Below, piece after piece: positions 25,131 to 33,897 of a DNA stretch of 33,988 nt (position 1 is the first letter of the stretch; each line of letters opens with the position of its first letter). The translations under genes and the position numbers were made by a program. Under the pieces are notes generated by a model. It worked only from the letters and a program-made list of their open reading frames with translations. It ran no database searches and was not told where the DNA came from. Origin of the DNA: Nitrososphaerales archaeon (GTDB lineage: Archaea; Thermoproteota; Nitrososphaeria_A; Caldarchaeales; Wolframiiraptoraceae); NCBI GenBank assembly GCA_023269855.1, contig JAGDWP010000077.1, forward strand, positions 1-33,988, read 5' to 3'.

Positions 25131-26174
25131 TTAGATGCGTACATTGTCTGCAAGTTTCCTGAGTATTGGATGAACGTATTCTCCATCTTTTATTATGGTT
25201 TCTCCATCTATTGTTAGTGTAGGGTTTAAGCAGATACCATCAGTATGTGAGCTCGCCAACCCAAGCTTTCCCTTGAACGTTGATGATTGGCTTCCGATCC
25301 CCCATTCGACTACACCCCATACCCTCTCATCTTCTAAAATATTTCCTGTAAGCTTCGCGCCAGGATTACATCCATAAGATAAATGCGCTATACAATACAT
25401 TTTCTCATCATTAAAATTCTCCAACCACTTCTTAAAGATCTTAGCTTCTCTCCCACCAGCTATCTCTATTATCCTACCCTCCTCAACACTTAGTATAATC
25501 GGTTCTTTTAATAATCCCAGCTCGTGCGGAGGCCATATAGACCCATCGAAAACTATTCTACCATTTATTGATTCCTCGATTGGAGCCCAATCAACTTGAC
25601 CAAAGAGCATATACTCTCCTGGACCTGAAACTTCTCCTTCAACGAGGACTGGTCTCTCAGGATCATTCTCAAACTCTACCTCCATTCCAGCAGGTGATGT
25701 TATCTTCACTCTCCTACCCTTACTGGTGAGTTCTGCTAATTTTCTCTGAAACTCATATATTACTGGGATGTTTACTCGACCGATGGTTCTAACAATCATG
25801 TCAACATTCATTCCAACTAGACACATGTATCTAGTCTTCCCAACCCGCATAGCTTCTTCGTAGACGGTTGAATAAAGTAGCCAACTCTTATTAAACTCGA
25901 TCCAGACATCGGAATTCTTTACACATTCAGTTAATGGTTGAAGAGGGAGATAGGGATCTGCAGCTCGGCCTACAGCTGGCGGGGAAGGATAAAACATGAT
26001 TAATGGTTTTCCACCAACGATATATGTGGCCTCAGCGACAGCTTCAGCAACTCTCCAGTCACCAGCAGTATCAACAGTAATAACGACGTTCTCTCCCCTC
26101 CCAATCTTGAGAACATCTTTTACAAGCTTATATGCTGCAGACATCAACTCCATCGATAACATTTCTGAAAACAT
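25131..26174 (-). CDS. M29-type metalloprotein (aminopeptidase T / NicX-like)
   Basis: A 347-residue protein of the aminopeptidase T (M29) superfamily. Visible features: N-terminal domain with VVITVDTAGDWRVAEAVAEA, a middle region GEVSGPGEYMLFGQVDW, and the C-terminal metal site containing SYGCNPGAKLTG, VVEWGIG and ASSHTDGI, whose His310 and Asp312 match the H-x-D ligands, then TIDGETIIKDGEY. The superfamily holds leucyl aminopeptidases and ring-opening dioxygenases such as NicX. Because it follows a hydantoin-racemase-like gene and a DUF917 gene in the same operon (6-nt gap), a role on a heterocyclic or N-carbamoyl substrate is as likely as plain peptidase activity. The substrate is unresolved. 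Confidence 0.75.
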   Translation of the reverse strand: MFSEMLSMELMSAAYKLVKDVLKIGRGENVVITVDTAGDWRVAEAVAEATYIVGGKPLIMFYPSPPAVGRAADPYLPLQPLTECVKNSDVWIEFNKSWLLYSTVYEEAMRVGKTRYMCLVGMNVDMIVRTIGRVNIPVIYEFQRKLAELTSKGRRVKITSPAGMEVEFENDPERPVLVEGEVSGPGEYMLFGQVDWAPIEESINGRIVFDGSIWPPHELGLLKEPIILSVEEGRIIEIAGGREAKIFKKWLENFNDEKMYCIAHLSYGCNPGAKLTGNILEDERVWGVVEWGIGSQSSTFKGKLGLASSHTDGICLNPTLTIDGETIIKDGEYVHPILRKLADNVRI

Positions 26175-26180
26175 GACTCA

Positions 26181-26840
26181 TCACCACTTCCTCAGCTTCA
26201 AGGATATTAAGCTTTCAACCATTTTTAATGCAGCAGCAGCTGGATCTATTACAGGTCTCCCAATAGCTTCAGAAACTTCTCCAGCCAATCCTGCCAATCC
26301 AGTACATCCAAGGATAATTACATCTGATCCTTCTTTAACTGCTTTCATGGACTCATTTATTAATTCTCTTCTTGTAATGTCCCAGTTCTTCTCAAGGTCT
26401 ACTACATGGATCTTTATTCCCCTGATTGTAGAGATTCTTTCACTGTACCCAAGCTCACGGCATCTCTGGTTTATCAAATTTAACGCTTCACTCTCAATAC
26501 TAACTATGCCGATTTTTCCTCCAAAGACTGATGCAAATGCTAAAGAGGATTCCCCCGGACCTACGACAGGTTTATGGAGAGATTTCTTTAATTCATCTAC
26601 GCCTGGGTCTAGGAAACAGTTAACGATTAATCCATCGTAACCTCTATGAGATTCTAAGGCTTTCTCTACTACTAGAGGCTTAACTATCTCATAGTCATTG
26701 ATTGTTTCAACGCTTGGGGGGCCACTGGCTAAGCTGACTACTTCAACTTCCGTGTCTGGGGAAGCAATACTCTTAAAGAATCTCCTATCACTCTCATCCC
26801 ACTTAGTATGTCCAACCGGGTTTATTACAAGTATCTTCAA
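26181..26840 (-). CDS. Asp/Glu/hydantoin racemase family protein
   Basis: A 219-residue protein of the Asp/Glu/hydantoin racemase superfamily, with two pseudo-symmetric halves and the catalytic Cys pair: Cys75 in LIVNCFLDPG and Cys179 in IILGCTGLAG. The N-terminal ILVINPVGHT and the VVGPGESS loop match the hydantoin/allantoin racemase branch. These are cofactor-free two-base racemases. It overlaps DUF917 by 4 nt and precedes the M29 gene. The protein encoded at 28008-28700, on the other side of the divergent promoter, is a paralogue. Both are intact, so they may act on different substrates. Confidence 0.85.
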   Translation of the reverse strand: MKILVINPVGHTKWDESDRRFFKSIASPDTEVEVVSLASGPPSVETINDYEIVKPLVVEKALESHRGYDGLIVNCFLDPGVDELKKSLHKPVVGPGESSLAFASVFGGKIGIVSIESEALNLINQRCRELGYSERISTIRGIKIHVVDLEKNWDITRRELINESMKAVKEGSDVIILGCTGLAGLAGEVSEAIGRPVIDPAAAALKMVESLISLKLRKW

Positions 26841-27937
26841 ATTATCCTCTCCACAAGTTCCTCAACTGGGATATAATCAATATCGAACCCGAACTTTCTA
26901 GGGCTGAAGAATTTTAAACCATTCTTTGTTCTCCATACTTCGGCTGCTTTAGCAACGACGACGTTTACTTTCATACCCTCTCTTAAAACAGTGTTAGTTA
27001 TTCCTTCACCTTCATCATTCAAGAAGATTATGAGGTCAGGGGCCATTGTAGCAGGTTCACCGTTTATCCAAGCCATTAAATGCTCATTCATTATCCATGT
27101 CTTAAGCTGTTTACCACTCCACCTACCTATACCCTCAACGACTGCTTCTCCTCTTAGAAATCCTTTCTCATCCCTATACCGATAAGATTTAACGTATCCT
27201 TCAAATATTTTCCATCCATCCAATATTTTCACAACTTCTTCGACAGGGTTGAGACCTCTATTTTTAGCAATCCTAACTGCTTCTCCAACCTTTAGACATA
27301 AAGTCAGAGTGTCTTTAATGACGACTTTCTCTGCATCATTTATCCTTAAAGGTGTATCTACTACTGCTACAAACCTACCTGATAAGACTGACAAGTATCT
27401 CGCAATAGCTTCATAATCATCTATATCACTATACTCGTATACTACGACTTTGTTCCCAGTCTCTGAAACGATTACTGAAGGGTACATTGGGACGCCAAAT
27501 ATATGAACAGTGCATTGATGAAGTTCAGGAGCGGCTCTCCCAAGAAGGTCTCCGTCAATGACTGGTAACCCCATGTATCCACCCATGTAGAGAGCTAGTG
27601 AAGCATTAAACCCGCCTAGCTCAGAAGCTAATACAGCAGAAATCTTAACACCTAGTATACGCTCCATCTCTTCGAAAGCTACCTTGATAGGTTCATTAAT
27701 CTTAACATGCTTCTTTGTCTTAGCTTCAGGAGCTATAGTCCCAACATAGTATGGAACAACAATAACTGAATCTCTATCAACTTCGGATAAGCTTACAAGC
27801 TTAACACTGCCACCTTTCGATAATATCTCCAAAATCAATCTTAACCCTTCTTCAGGGTCTCCGCCTCCACCTGTTCCAAGAATAGTGGCCCCTCTAACAA
27901 AATCCTCCGCACGCTTGACATCTTTAATCTCAAACAT
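26837..27937 (-). CDS. DUF917 family protein (hydantoinase-linked; S-Me-thiohydantoin desulfurase-like)
   Basis: A 366-residue protein with the DUF917 hallmark Gly-rich loop ILGTGGGGDPEEG (about 19-31), LGRAAPELHQC in the middle, and the C-terminal domain with NEHLMAWINGEPATMAPDLI. The family often sits beside hydantoinases, oxoprolinases and hydantoin racemases; one branch is known as S-methyl thiohydantoin desulfurase. The operon order (DUF917, racemase, M29 protein) supports use of a hydantoin-like or other cyclic amide compound. It is the first gene of the leftward operon, with GAAGGTG before ATG 27937. The exact reaction cannot be inferred. Confidence 0.8.
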   Translation of the reverse strand: MFEIKDVKRAEDFVRGATILGTGGGGDPEEGLRLILEILSKGGSVKLVSLSEVDRDSVIVVPYYVGTIAPEAKTKKHVKINEPIKVAFEEMERILGVKISAVLASELGGFNASLALYMGGYMGLPVIDGDLLGRAAPELHQCTVHIFGVPMYPSVIVSETGNKVVVYEYSDIDDYEAIARYLSVLSGRFVAVVDTPLRINDAEKVVIKDTLTLCLKVGEAVRIAKNRGLNPVEEVVKILDGWKIFEGYVKSYRYRDEKGFLRGEAVVEGIGRWSGKQLKTWIMNEHLMAWINGEPATMAPDLIIFLNDEGEGITNTVLREGMKVNVVVAKAAEVWRTKNGLKFFSPRKFGFDIDYIPVEELVERII

Positions 27938-27967
27938 ATCTTACACCTTCAAATCATGATGTGAGAC

Positions 27968-27981
27968 CCTTTAAATAAAGG
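27968..27981. promoter_or_regulatory. Near-palindromic bidirectional TATA element
   Basis: CCTTTAAATAAAGG is palindromic except at its centre. It is about 33 nt before TTG 28008 and about 37 nt before ATG 27937 on the other strand, so one TATA element can serve both divergent arms of the catabolic/transport island. Confidence 0.55.
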
Positions 27982-28007
27982 TTATCCATCTCTCTTAACG
28001 AGTTACA

Positions 28008-28700
28008 TTGGTTCACATATTCGTCTTAAACCCTGTATCGACAAGTATATGGAACGAGCTGACTGAAAAGACCCTTAGAAGAATAGCTTGTCCCAGTACA
28101 AGATTTACAGTTGAAAATCTAGAGAAAGGTCCCAAATCTATTGAATCTGAACTAGATGTTGTCTCAGCGTCACCATATGTAGTTGAGAAGATTGCTGAAG
28201 CTCAGGAGAAAGGATACAACGTAGCAGTGATTAATTGTTTCGATGACCCCGGTCTAGAAGCAGCTAGAGAGAAAGCATCCATGCTTGTTCTAGGAGTAGG
28301 TGAGACATCAATTATCTCAGCTCTACATCTCGGATACAAATTCGCAATAATATCTACTGGAGAAAAATCTAAAGCTTCATATGATCTTAAAGCCTTGAAA
28401 CTAGGCGTAAGAAGTAGGCTAGCTTATACATCCGGCATCTCTACAAAGGTTCTTGATTTGAGAAAAGATGAAGAGAAGACTAAGCAACTACTTTTAGAAG
28501 AAGCTGTGAAGGCAGTTGAAGAATTCCATGCAGAAGTAATAGTGCTTGGATGTAGTGGGATGATCGGTCTAGCTGAATGGTTGTCAGAGAAAATCAACGT
28601 CCCAGTAATAGATCCAACGATAACAACTTTCAAGATAGCTGAAGCTCTCGCATCAATAGGGATCAAGCATAGCAAGAAATATCTGTATAGAGTTGATTGA
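28008..28700 (+). CDS. Asp/Glu/hydantoin racemase family protein, paralogue
   Basis: A 230-residue racemase-superfamily protein with Cys77 (VINCFDDPG) and Cys182 (IVLGCSGMIG), the two catalytic cysteines, and the N-terminus VHIFVLNPVST like that of the racemase encoded at 26181-26840. The TTG start at 28008 is supported by the TATA element about 33 nt upstream (leaderless) and by the exact start of strand 1. It lies just before the ABC importer genes and is probably cotranscribed or coregulated with them, so its substrate may be what the importer brings in. Confidence 0.83.
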   Translation: MVHIFVLNPVSTSIWNELTEKTLRRIACPSTRFTVENLEKGPKSIESELDVVSASPYVVEKIAEAQEKGYNVAVINCFDDPGLEAAREKASMLVLGVGETSIISALHLGYKFAIISTGEKSKASYDLKALKLGVRSRLAYTSGISTKVLDLRKDEEKTKQLLLEEAVKAVEEFHAEVIVLGCSGMIGLAEWLSEKINVPVIDPTITTFKIAEALASIGIKHSKKYLYRVD

Positions 28701-28754
28701 TAGGGCAAACTTAATAAAAGTGTGGAAAACACTAAATAGTTGAGGATGGGGAAG

Positions 28755-30440
28755 ATGAATATTAAAGCAGTATCAAAATCTTTAGTAGCCATAGTCGTCA
28801 TAGTAATATTGATTGTTGCAGCTGCTGGATTATACTTTGTTTTAACTCCTACCCCAACAACTGTGACTACGACACCTCCTACAACAGTAGCAACTACACC
28901 TACTACTCCAACCACTATTACACCTACTACGCAAGTCACTAAGAAAGTTGTAGTTTACGCATCATTGTCAGAGATGACGACAGCCGACCCCAGCACTGAG
29001 TTCTCCAATTCTATACTATGGTTATGCCTAGTCTACGAGCCTTTACTGTGGTATAACCCTCTAGAGAATAAGTTTATCCCGGCTCTCGCAGAGAGGTGGG
29101 AGAGCTCTGAAGATGGAGCTGTCTGGACCTTCTATCTTAGGAAGGGAGTAGTATTCCATGATGGAACACCATTTACAGCTGAAGCCGTCAAATCATCATT
29201 AAACAGAACTATAACACTAGGGCAGGGAGCAGCTTTCATATGGGATCCAGTAGACAAGATAGAAGTTGTAGACGACTATACTGTAAGATTTGTATTGAAG
29301 TATCCTGCTCCACTTGATAGTATTGCTGCATCTTCTTATGGTGCATGGATATTCAGCCCGAAGACGCCGAATACTCCTGAATGGTTTAACCAAGGAAACG
29401 ATGCGGGAAGCGGACCATACAAGCTTGTAAAATGGGATCCTGAAAACGAGGTTGTTCTTGAAAAGTTTAATGAATGGTGGGGTTGGAAGCTCCCCTCATA
29501 TGAGATGGCTTCACCGAAGGCTCCAGACGTATTCATCGTAAAGATAGTTAAAGATGCTGTAACTCAGGAGAGGCTAGTTGTTTCAGGAGACATAGATATT
29601 GCAGAGTATGTTCCACTAGAAGATGTTGATAGATTAAAAGCAGACCCCAACCTACATGTAACAATTAAGCCAAGCTTCCAGAACCTACTCCTCTTACTTA
29701 ATACAAAGAAGAGCCCACTGGACAATGTTCTAGTCAGAAGAGCAATCGCACATGCTATCCCATACGAAGACATTGTGAAAGTAGCTAGGTCAGGTCTAGC
29801 CTCAGTAGCCAGCGGCCCCGTCCCAACAGGGATGTTTGGACACTTTGATGGCTTCAAGTATAAATATGATTTAGATGAAGCTAGGAGACTACTCGCTGAA
29901 GCAGGGTATCCAAATGGGATCGATAAAACATTAGTCCTAGTATATACAGCTGGAGACGTATATGAGCAGAGAACATCAGAATTGATAGCTACGAGTTTAG
30001 GCAAGATTGGTATTAAGGTAGATGTTCGACCTATGAGCTGGGAAGAGCAGTGGGCTCTAGCACAGTCGGGATGGGAAGATCCTGAGAAAGCACAAGACCT
30101 CTTCATCTTCTACTGGTGGCCAACATACATAACTCCATTCGACTTCCTTTACAATATGTTCCACAGTGAATCTAAATCATTCAACCTATGCTACTATGAA
30201 AACCCTGAATTTGAGAAATTAATAGAAGAAGCAGTAAGCCTTGAAGGTGTAGATAAAAAGAAAGCATTAGAACTATACTATAATGCTCAGAAGATCCTCT
30301 ACGAAGACGTTCCAGCCATCCCATTATGGGATATGATTGACGTGAGAGTTGGACGAGCACATATAGGAAACCTAGACAATGCAGTTAACCCAGCCTACCC
30401 AACCGTCATTTTTGCACAAGTATTAAGCATTGAGAAGTAG
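28755..30440 (+). CDS. ABC transporter substrate-binding protein (SBP family 5, oligopeptide type)
   Basis: About 561 residues from ATG 28755, preceded by GAGGATGGGG; TTG 28740 and ATG 28746 are alternatives. An N-terminal hydrophobic segment (LVAIVVIVILIVAAAGLYFV) anchors or exports it. A Thr/Pro-rich linker (TPTPTTVTTTPPTT...) follows, then a class 5 binding domain: LVYEPLLWYNP, ALAERWESSEDGAVWTFYLR and GVVFHDGTPFTAEAVKSS are the family signature. It captures peptides or related amides outside the cell. The linker is typical of archaeal membrane-anchored binding proteins. TTAATAAAAG at 28711-28720 is a likely TATA. Confidence 0.92.
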   Translation: MNIKAVSKSLVAIVVIVILIVAAAGLYFVLTPTPTTVTTTPPTTVATTPTTPTTITPTTQVTKKVVVYASLSEMTTADPSTEFSNSILWLCLVYEPLLWYNPLENKFIPALAERWESSEDGAVWTFYLRKGVVFHDGTPFTAEAVKSSLNRTITLGQGAAFIWDPVDKIEVVDDYTVRFVLKYPAPLDSIAASSYGAWIFSPKTPNTPEWFNQGNDAGSGPYKLVKWDPENEVVLEKFNEWWGWKLPSYEMASPKAPDVFIVKIVKDAVTQERLVVSGDIDIAEYVPLEDVDRLKADPNLHVTIKPSFQNLLLLLNTKKSPLDNVLVRRAIAHAIPYEDIVKVARSGLASVASGPVPTGMFGHFDGFKYKYDLDEARRLLAEAGYPNGIDKTLVLVYTAGDVYEQRTSELIATSLGKIGIKVDVRPMSWEEQWALAQSGWEDPEKAQDLFIFYWWPTYITPFDFLYNMFHSESKSFNLCYYENPEFEKLIEEAVSLEGVDKKKALELYYNAQKILYEDVPAIPLWDMIDVRVGRAHIGNLDNAVNPAYPTVIFAQVLSIEK

Positions 30441-30494
30441 AACGTCTGGGAGAGCTAACCAACACTTCCATACTTTTTTTGAAGGAGGAAGTAT

Positions 30495-31517
30495 ATGCCG
30501 ATCAATAGAGAATACCTCGTTAAGAGGCTTCTCCTCCTCATATTCGTAGTCATAGGAGTCTTATTCATGACTTTCATAATTACCAGAGTTATTCCTGCGA
30601 GACCTGAACTGCTCTGGGCTGGCCCTCATGCAACCATCGAGCAGATTAAGAAAGCGAGAGAACAGCTCAACCTAGATAAGCCTCCACACATACAGTTCAT
30701 TCTCTATCTACAAGACTTCTTCCTAGGTAATTGGGGTGTCTCATGGAGGACTAGGTCCCCGATCCTAACAGACGTACTCTCAAGTTTAACAGCTACACTA
30801 GAATTAATAATTGTAGCATTTGCAATCGCTTTTATCTTGGGAGTCCCGTTCGGAGTAGTGGCAGCCGTCAAGAAGTATACTTGGATCGATGATCTAGCTA
30901 GGATCATAACGGTTATAGGCGCCTCGATACCTGTATTCTGGCTTGCGTTAATAGCTCAACTAGTCTTCGGCACTTGGCTAGGGATTCTCCCATCTGCTAA
31001 GAGAGTGGATGAATGGGTTGTGATAGTGACTGGATTTAAACAGATCACTGGGTTCTATCTCATTGATAGCCTGATTCAGGGAAACTTCATGGTTTTCATA
31101 GATTCTCTAAAACACATAATTCTTCCAGCAGTTGTCCTCGCTTCATATCCATTCTGTCTAAGTGCTAGAATGACTAGAGCTGTAATGATGGAGGTTTTAA
31201 CCGAGCCGCATGTTAGAAGCCTAGTTGCTTGGGGTCTGCCGCAGAGAACTATATTCTTCAAATACTCTCTACGGAATACGCTTGCTCCAGTCATCGCATC
31301 CATCGGTTTATCATTCGGATACACAATTGTAGGAGCATTCATGGTTGAACTAGTCTTTGTATGGCCTGGTATAGGCTTCTATGCAGCTATGTCACTGCTT
31401 AGCTTTGATTACCCTGCGGTAATCGGATGTGTAGTAATAGTTGCAATATTCTACTGCATAATAAACACTGTAGTGGATGTGATCCATTCAGTCATAGACC
31501 CGAGGGTGAAACTATGA
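30495..31517 (+). CDS. ABC transporter permease (DppB/OppB type)
   Basis: A 340-residue polytopic protein with six helices: N-terminal YLVKRLLLLIFVVIGVLFMT, the N-terminal signature region ending FLGNWGVSWRTRSPIL, and the EAA-loop region EPHVRSLVAWGLPQRTIFFKY followed by SLRNTLAPVIASIGLSFGY. It has GAAGGAGGAAG before ATG 30495. It is the second gene of the importer operon and overlaps the next permease by 4 nt (ATGA). Confidence 0.92.
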   Translation: MPINREYLVKRLLLLIFVVIGVLFMTFIITRVIPARPELLWAGPHATIEQIKKAREQLNLDKPPHIQFILYLQDFFLGNWGVSWRTRSPILTDVLSSLTATLELIIVAFAIAFILGVPFGVVAAVKKYTWIDDLARIITVIGASIPVFWLALIAQLVFGTWLGILPSAKRVDEWVVIVTGFKQITGFYLIDSLIQGNFMVFIDSLKHIILPAVVLASYPFCLSARMTRAVMMEVLTEPHVRSLVAWGLPQRTIFFKYSLRNTLAPVIASIGLSFGYTIVGAFMVELVFVWPGIGFYAAMSLLSFDYPAVIGCVVIVAIFYCIINTVVDVIHSVIDPRVKL

Positions 31518-32401
31518 GAAGATTCAGAGAACAAAGAATAGTGTTAAGCTTAATCGTTAAGAAGCCTCTATCATTCGCTAGCCTGATAATAGTGTTAACT
31601 TTCATTATAATCGGAGTATCGTCGCCATTAATTGTACCTTACCCTGAAGACGCTTGGGGGCTTACATACAATGTTGAGAAAAGATTTCTACCTCCTGACA
31701 TTGAACACCCATTCGGAACAGATGCATTGGGAAGAGACGTCTTTAGTAGAGTCCTACTAGGCTCAAGCTTCTCATTAATCATTGCTATAGGGGTAATTGG
31801 GTTAGCATTAATTATAGGGATACCTGTAGGAGTATTAGCTGGATACTATGGAGGAAGAACTGGTACAGTATTGATGAGGATTACAGATATGTTCCTAGCT
31901 TTTCCACCCCTCCTACTTGCAATAGTTCTCGCTGCAACTCTTGGAAGAGGTCTCTTAAACTTGATCATTGCTCTAGCGATATCTTGGTGGCCATGGTATG
32001 CGAGACTAGTATATGTTCAAACAAATACAGTGAAGAACATGCCATATGTTGATGCTGCAAAGATAGCTGGTCTATCAAACCTAAAAATCGTTAGTAAACA
32101 TATAATCCCAAATGCTTTAACACCTACTTTTGTTCAAGCAGCACTCGATATGGGTTCAGCGATACTTGAAGCAGCTGGACTAAGTTTTATAGGTGTAGGA
32201 GTTAAGCCTCCTACACCTGAGTGGGGTTTACTAGTAAGTGAAGGATGGCAATCAATAAACTATGCATGGTGGATAGCTTTCTTCCCAGGTTTAGCAATAC
32301 TCATAACAGTAGTAGGCTTTAACCTACTTGCAGACGCTATAAGAGAATCAGCAGACCCGAGAATTAGAAGAACTATATTGAGAAAAGTTATAAACTTTTA
32401 G
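31514..32401 (+). CDS. ABC transporter permease (DppC/OppC type)
   Basis: About 295 residues from ATG 31514, which overlaps the upstream stop (ATGA) and follows GAGGGTGAA; the longer upstream reading is only an overlapping frame of the DppB gene. N-terminal TM, the DppC-type segment HPFGTDALGRDVFSRVLLGS, and the EAA loop AAKIAGLSNLKIVSKHIIPNALTP with GLSFIGVGVKPPTPEWG are all present. No OppD/OppF ATPase genes follow: the next gene is a broken oxidoreductase, so the ATPases must be encoded elsewhere or have been lost. Confidence 0.93.
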   Translation: MRRFREQRIVLSLIVKKPLSFASLIIVLTFIIIGVSSPLIVPYPEDAWGLTYNVEKRFLPPDIEHPFGTDALGRDVFSRVLLGSSFSLIIAIGVIGLALIIGIPVGVLAGYYGGRTGTVLMRITDMFLAFPPLLLAIVLAATLGRGLLNLIIALAISWWPWYARLVYVQTNTVKNMPYVDAAKIAGLSNLKIVSKHIIPNALTPTFVQAALDMGSAILEAAGLSFIGVGVKPPTPEWGLLVSEGWQSINYAWWIAFFPGLAILITVVGFNLLADAIRESADPRIRRTILRKVINF

Positions 32402-32417
32402 AACTTCTACAAGAGTG

Positions 32418-32986
32418 ATGAGTGAAAAACTTTATTGTTACACAGGTAAAGTTCTCAGAGTTAATTTAACAGACAGGGGCTTCAAGATCGAAGAGACTAG
32501 AAGAGACTTTGTTGAGAAATATATTAGTGGCAGAGGTTTAGGGATTAGATACTTGCTTGAAGAAGTACTCCTAGGATTGATCCATTAAGTCCTGAGAATA
32601 AGCTGATTATTTCAACGGGTCCGCTACTGGGACAGTTCTTGAATAGTATTAAATGGTCTCTGATGATATGTGATTTCTGGCTCTCAAGCTATGAAGACAT
32701 GGCAAAACTACTAAAAGATGCGTTAGGGAGAGAATACAAAGTAGAAGAGTTAAGATTAATCGGGGAAGGAATCTGGAATATTTCTAGAATCTTCAATATT
32801 AGAGAAGGCTTCAAGAGAGAAGATGATACTCTTCCTCCAAAGATGTTTTACGAACCTCTAAGAGGCGGAAAGACTGATGGAAAAACAGTCGACCTAAACC
32901 AGTTCAAAGAATCACTTACAGAATACTATAAGCTGAGAGGATGGAATGAAGAAACTGGGAAACCTAAAGAAGAAACATTGATATGA
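32418..32986 (+). pseudogene. Aldehyde:ferredoxin oxidoreductase pseudogene (deleted and frame-broken)
   Basis: The start ATG 32418 opens a clear AOR N-terminus (GKVLRVNLTD, then FVEKYISGRGLGIRYLLEEV). The frame breaks at about 32568-32573; one added base restores IDPLSPENKLIISTGPLLG. The text then jumps directly into the AOR C-terminus (FNIREGFKREDDTLPPKM, VDLNQFKESLTEYYKLRGW). Roughly 400 or more residues of the usual about 600 are missing, including the pterin-binding and Fe-S cysteine region. The C-terminus is cut at KPKEETLI, where the tRNA fragment begins. Such enzymes oxidise aldehydes with tungsten/molybdopterin and reduce ferredoxin; this copy cannot. Confidence 0.85.
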
Positions 32987-33029
32987 CCTGCTGACGCAGG
33001 CTTTCGTGAGTTCGAATCCCACTCCTACA
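32986..33029 (+). pseudogene. tRNA 3'-half fragment (Leu-like, class II)
   Basis: The sequence runs as the 3' half of a class II tRNA: anticodon-stem 3' strand CCTGC, a variable region TGACGCAGGCTTTC, the T arm GTGAG-TTCGAAT-CCCAC (one A-C mismatch), and acceptor strand TCCTACA, one base short of the usual spacing. There is no matching 5' half upstream; the truncated AOR coding sequence abuts it. The pattern of a fragment from the anticodon loop to the 3' end is that of an archaeal att core left by tRNA-directed integration. The isotype is uncertain. Confidence 0.65.
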
Positions 33030-33893
33030 TCTTTTTATTTATCTTCCATGTGATTTTAATAGAAAAAGAATGGTGGGGGTTGAGGGCTTTCATCAACTTC
33101 TCCATCTTCCTCTTAATAGTGAATCCTATGAGTTCAGCAAACCTCCGCCTAGAACTTGCTCGAATATAAAGATAGTAAACATCTTTCCTTGTATAATACG
33201 TTTTTCCTATCTTTTTATCATAGAACGGTGTCCCCCTCTTTATTAATAGATGTGGTCCTGTCGCTTCTATATTCAACTTCAGTAATAGTTGTTTAACGTA
33301 GTTGAGAATTACTAGGTCTGTATTATAAACAAGTATATTTCCGTTCTTATCTACAGTCCCTTCACTATCAAAGAATGCTCTAAGAAATGATGTCATCGTC
33401 TCTACACTGTATTCAATATAGTATCTCAGTCTATCAATATCCAATGGTTTCCTCAACAATTCATATAATGTTTTTGAATATCCTTCAACAATGTAGAGTC
33501 CATTTTGTCGATCTTTTCCAATATATGGTTTTGATTGTGTAATGACTTCAAGACATTTGGCAAACTCCATGGCATGTTCAACGTCCTTACATTTTAAACC
33601 AATTATATAGTAATATCTCTTCTTTTTCTTATTTTTATATATCCGTCTCCAGCCATGTCGCCGATGATGAATGCTAACTCCTCCAATGGTTTAATATCAT
33701 CAAACATTATCGATTCTCTTCCACAGGGATTATAGATATCTCTTAACCAGTAACTTATATGTGATTTCGATAACTTCTCATTATACTTCTCTTGAATCAC
33801 CTTTATTATTTGACTATATGATAGTCCAAGCCTCCTAAGACTATGCACTTCATCGTATAATTTCACTCTTAGCTCTAGCGGTCTAAGCTTCAT
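33025..33893 (-). pseudogene. HTH-LAGLIDADG homing endonuclease, frame-broken
   Basis: From ATG 33893 (GAAGGT upstream) the first frame encodes an N-terminal HTH (LRRLGLSYSQIIKVIQEKYN, SKSHISYWLRDI) and the first catalytic motif, LAFIIGDMAGDGYI. It breaks at the A5 run (33623-33627, minus strand AAAAAGAAG). In the -1 frame it continues YYYIIGLKCKDVEHAMEFAK to the second motif, SFLRAFFDSEGTV, and C-terminus, ending at TAG 33025-33027. Joined, about 289 residues, which fits a two-motif LAGLIDADG enzyme. The stop lies inside the tRNA fragment's acceptor strand. If the break is real the enzyme is dead. It follows the membrane protein at 33898 by 4 nt. Confidence 0.75.
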
Positions 33894-33897
33894 ACCT

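Noticed and set aside
31427-31513. Longer N-terminus for the DppC permease
   Set aside because: The extra 29 residues are the out-of-frame reading of the DppB gene; ATG 31514 has its own GAGGGTGAA and the ATGA coupling.
33603-33893. Stand-alone HTH protein without nuclease function
   Set aside because: The -1 frame directly continues with the second LAGLIDADG motif, so the two readings are one broken endonuclease gene.
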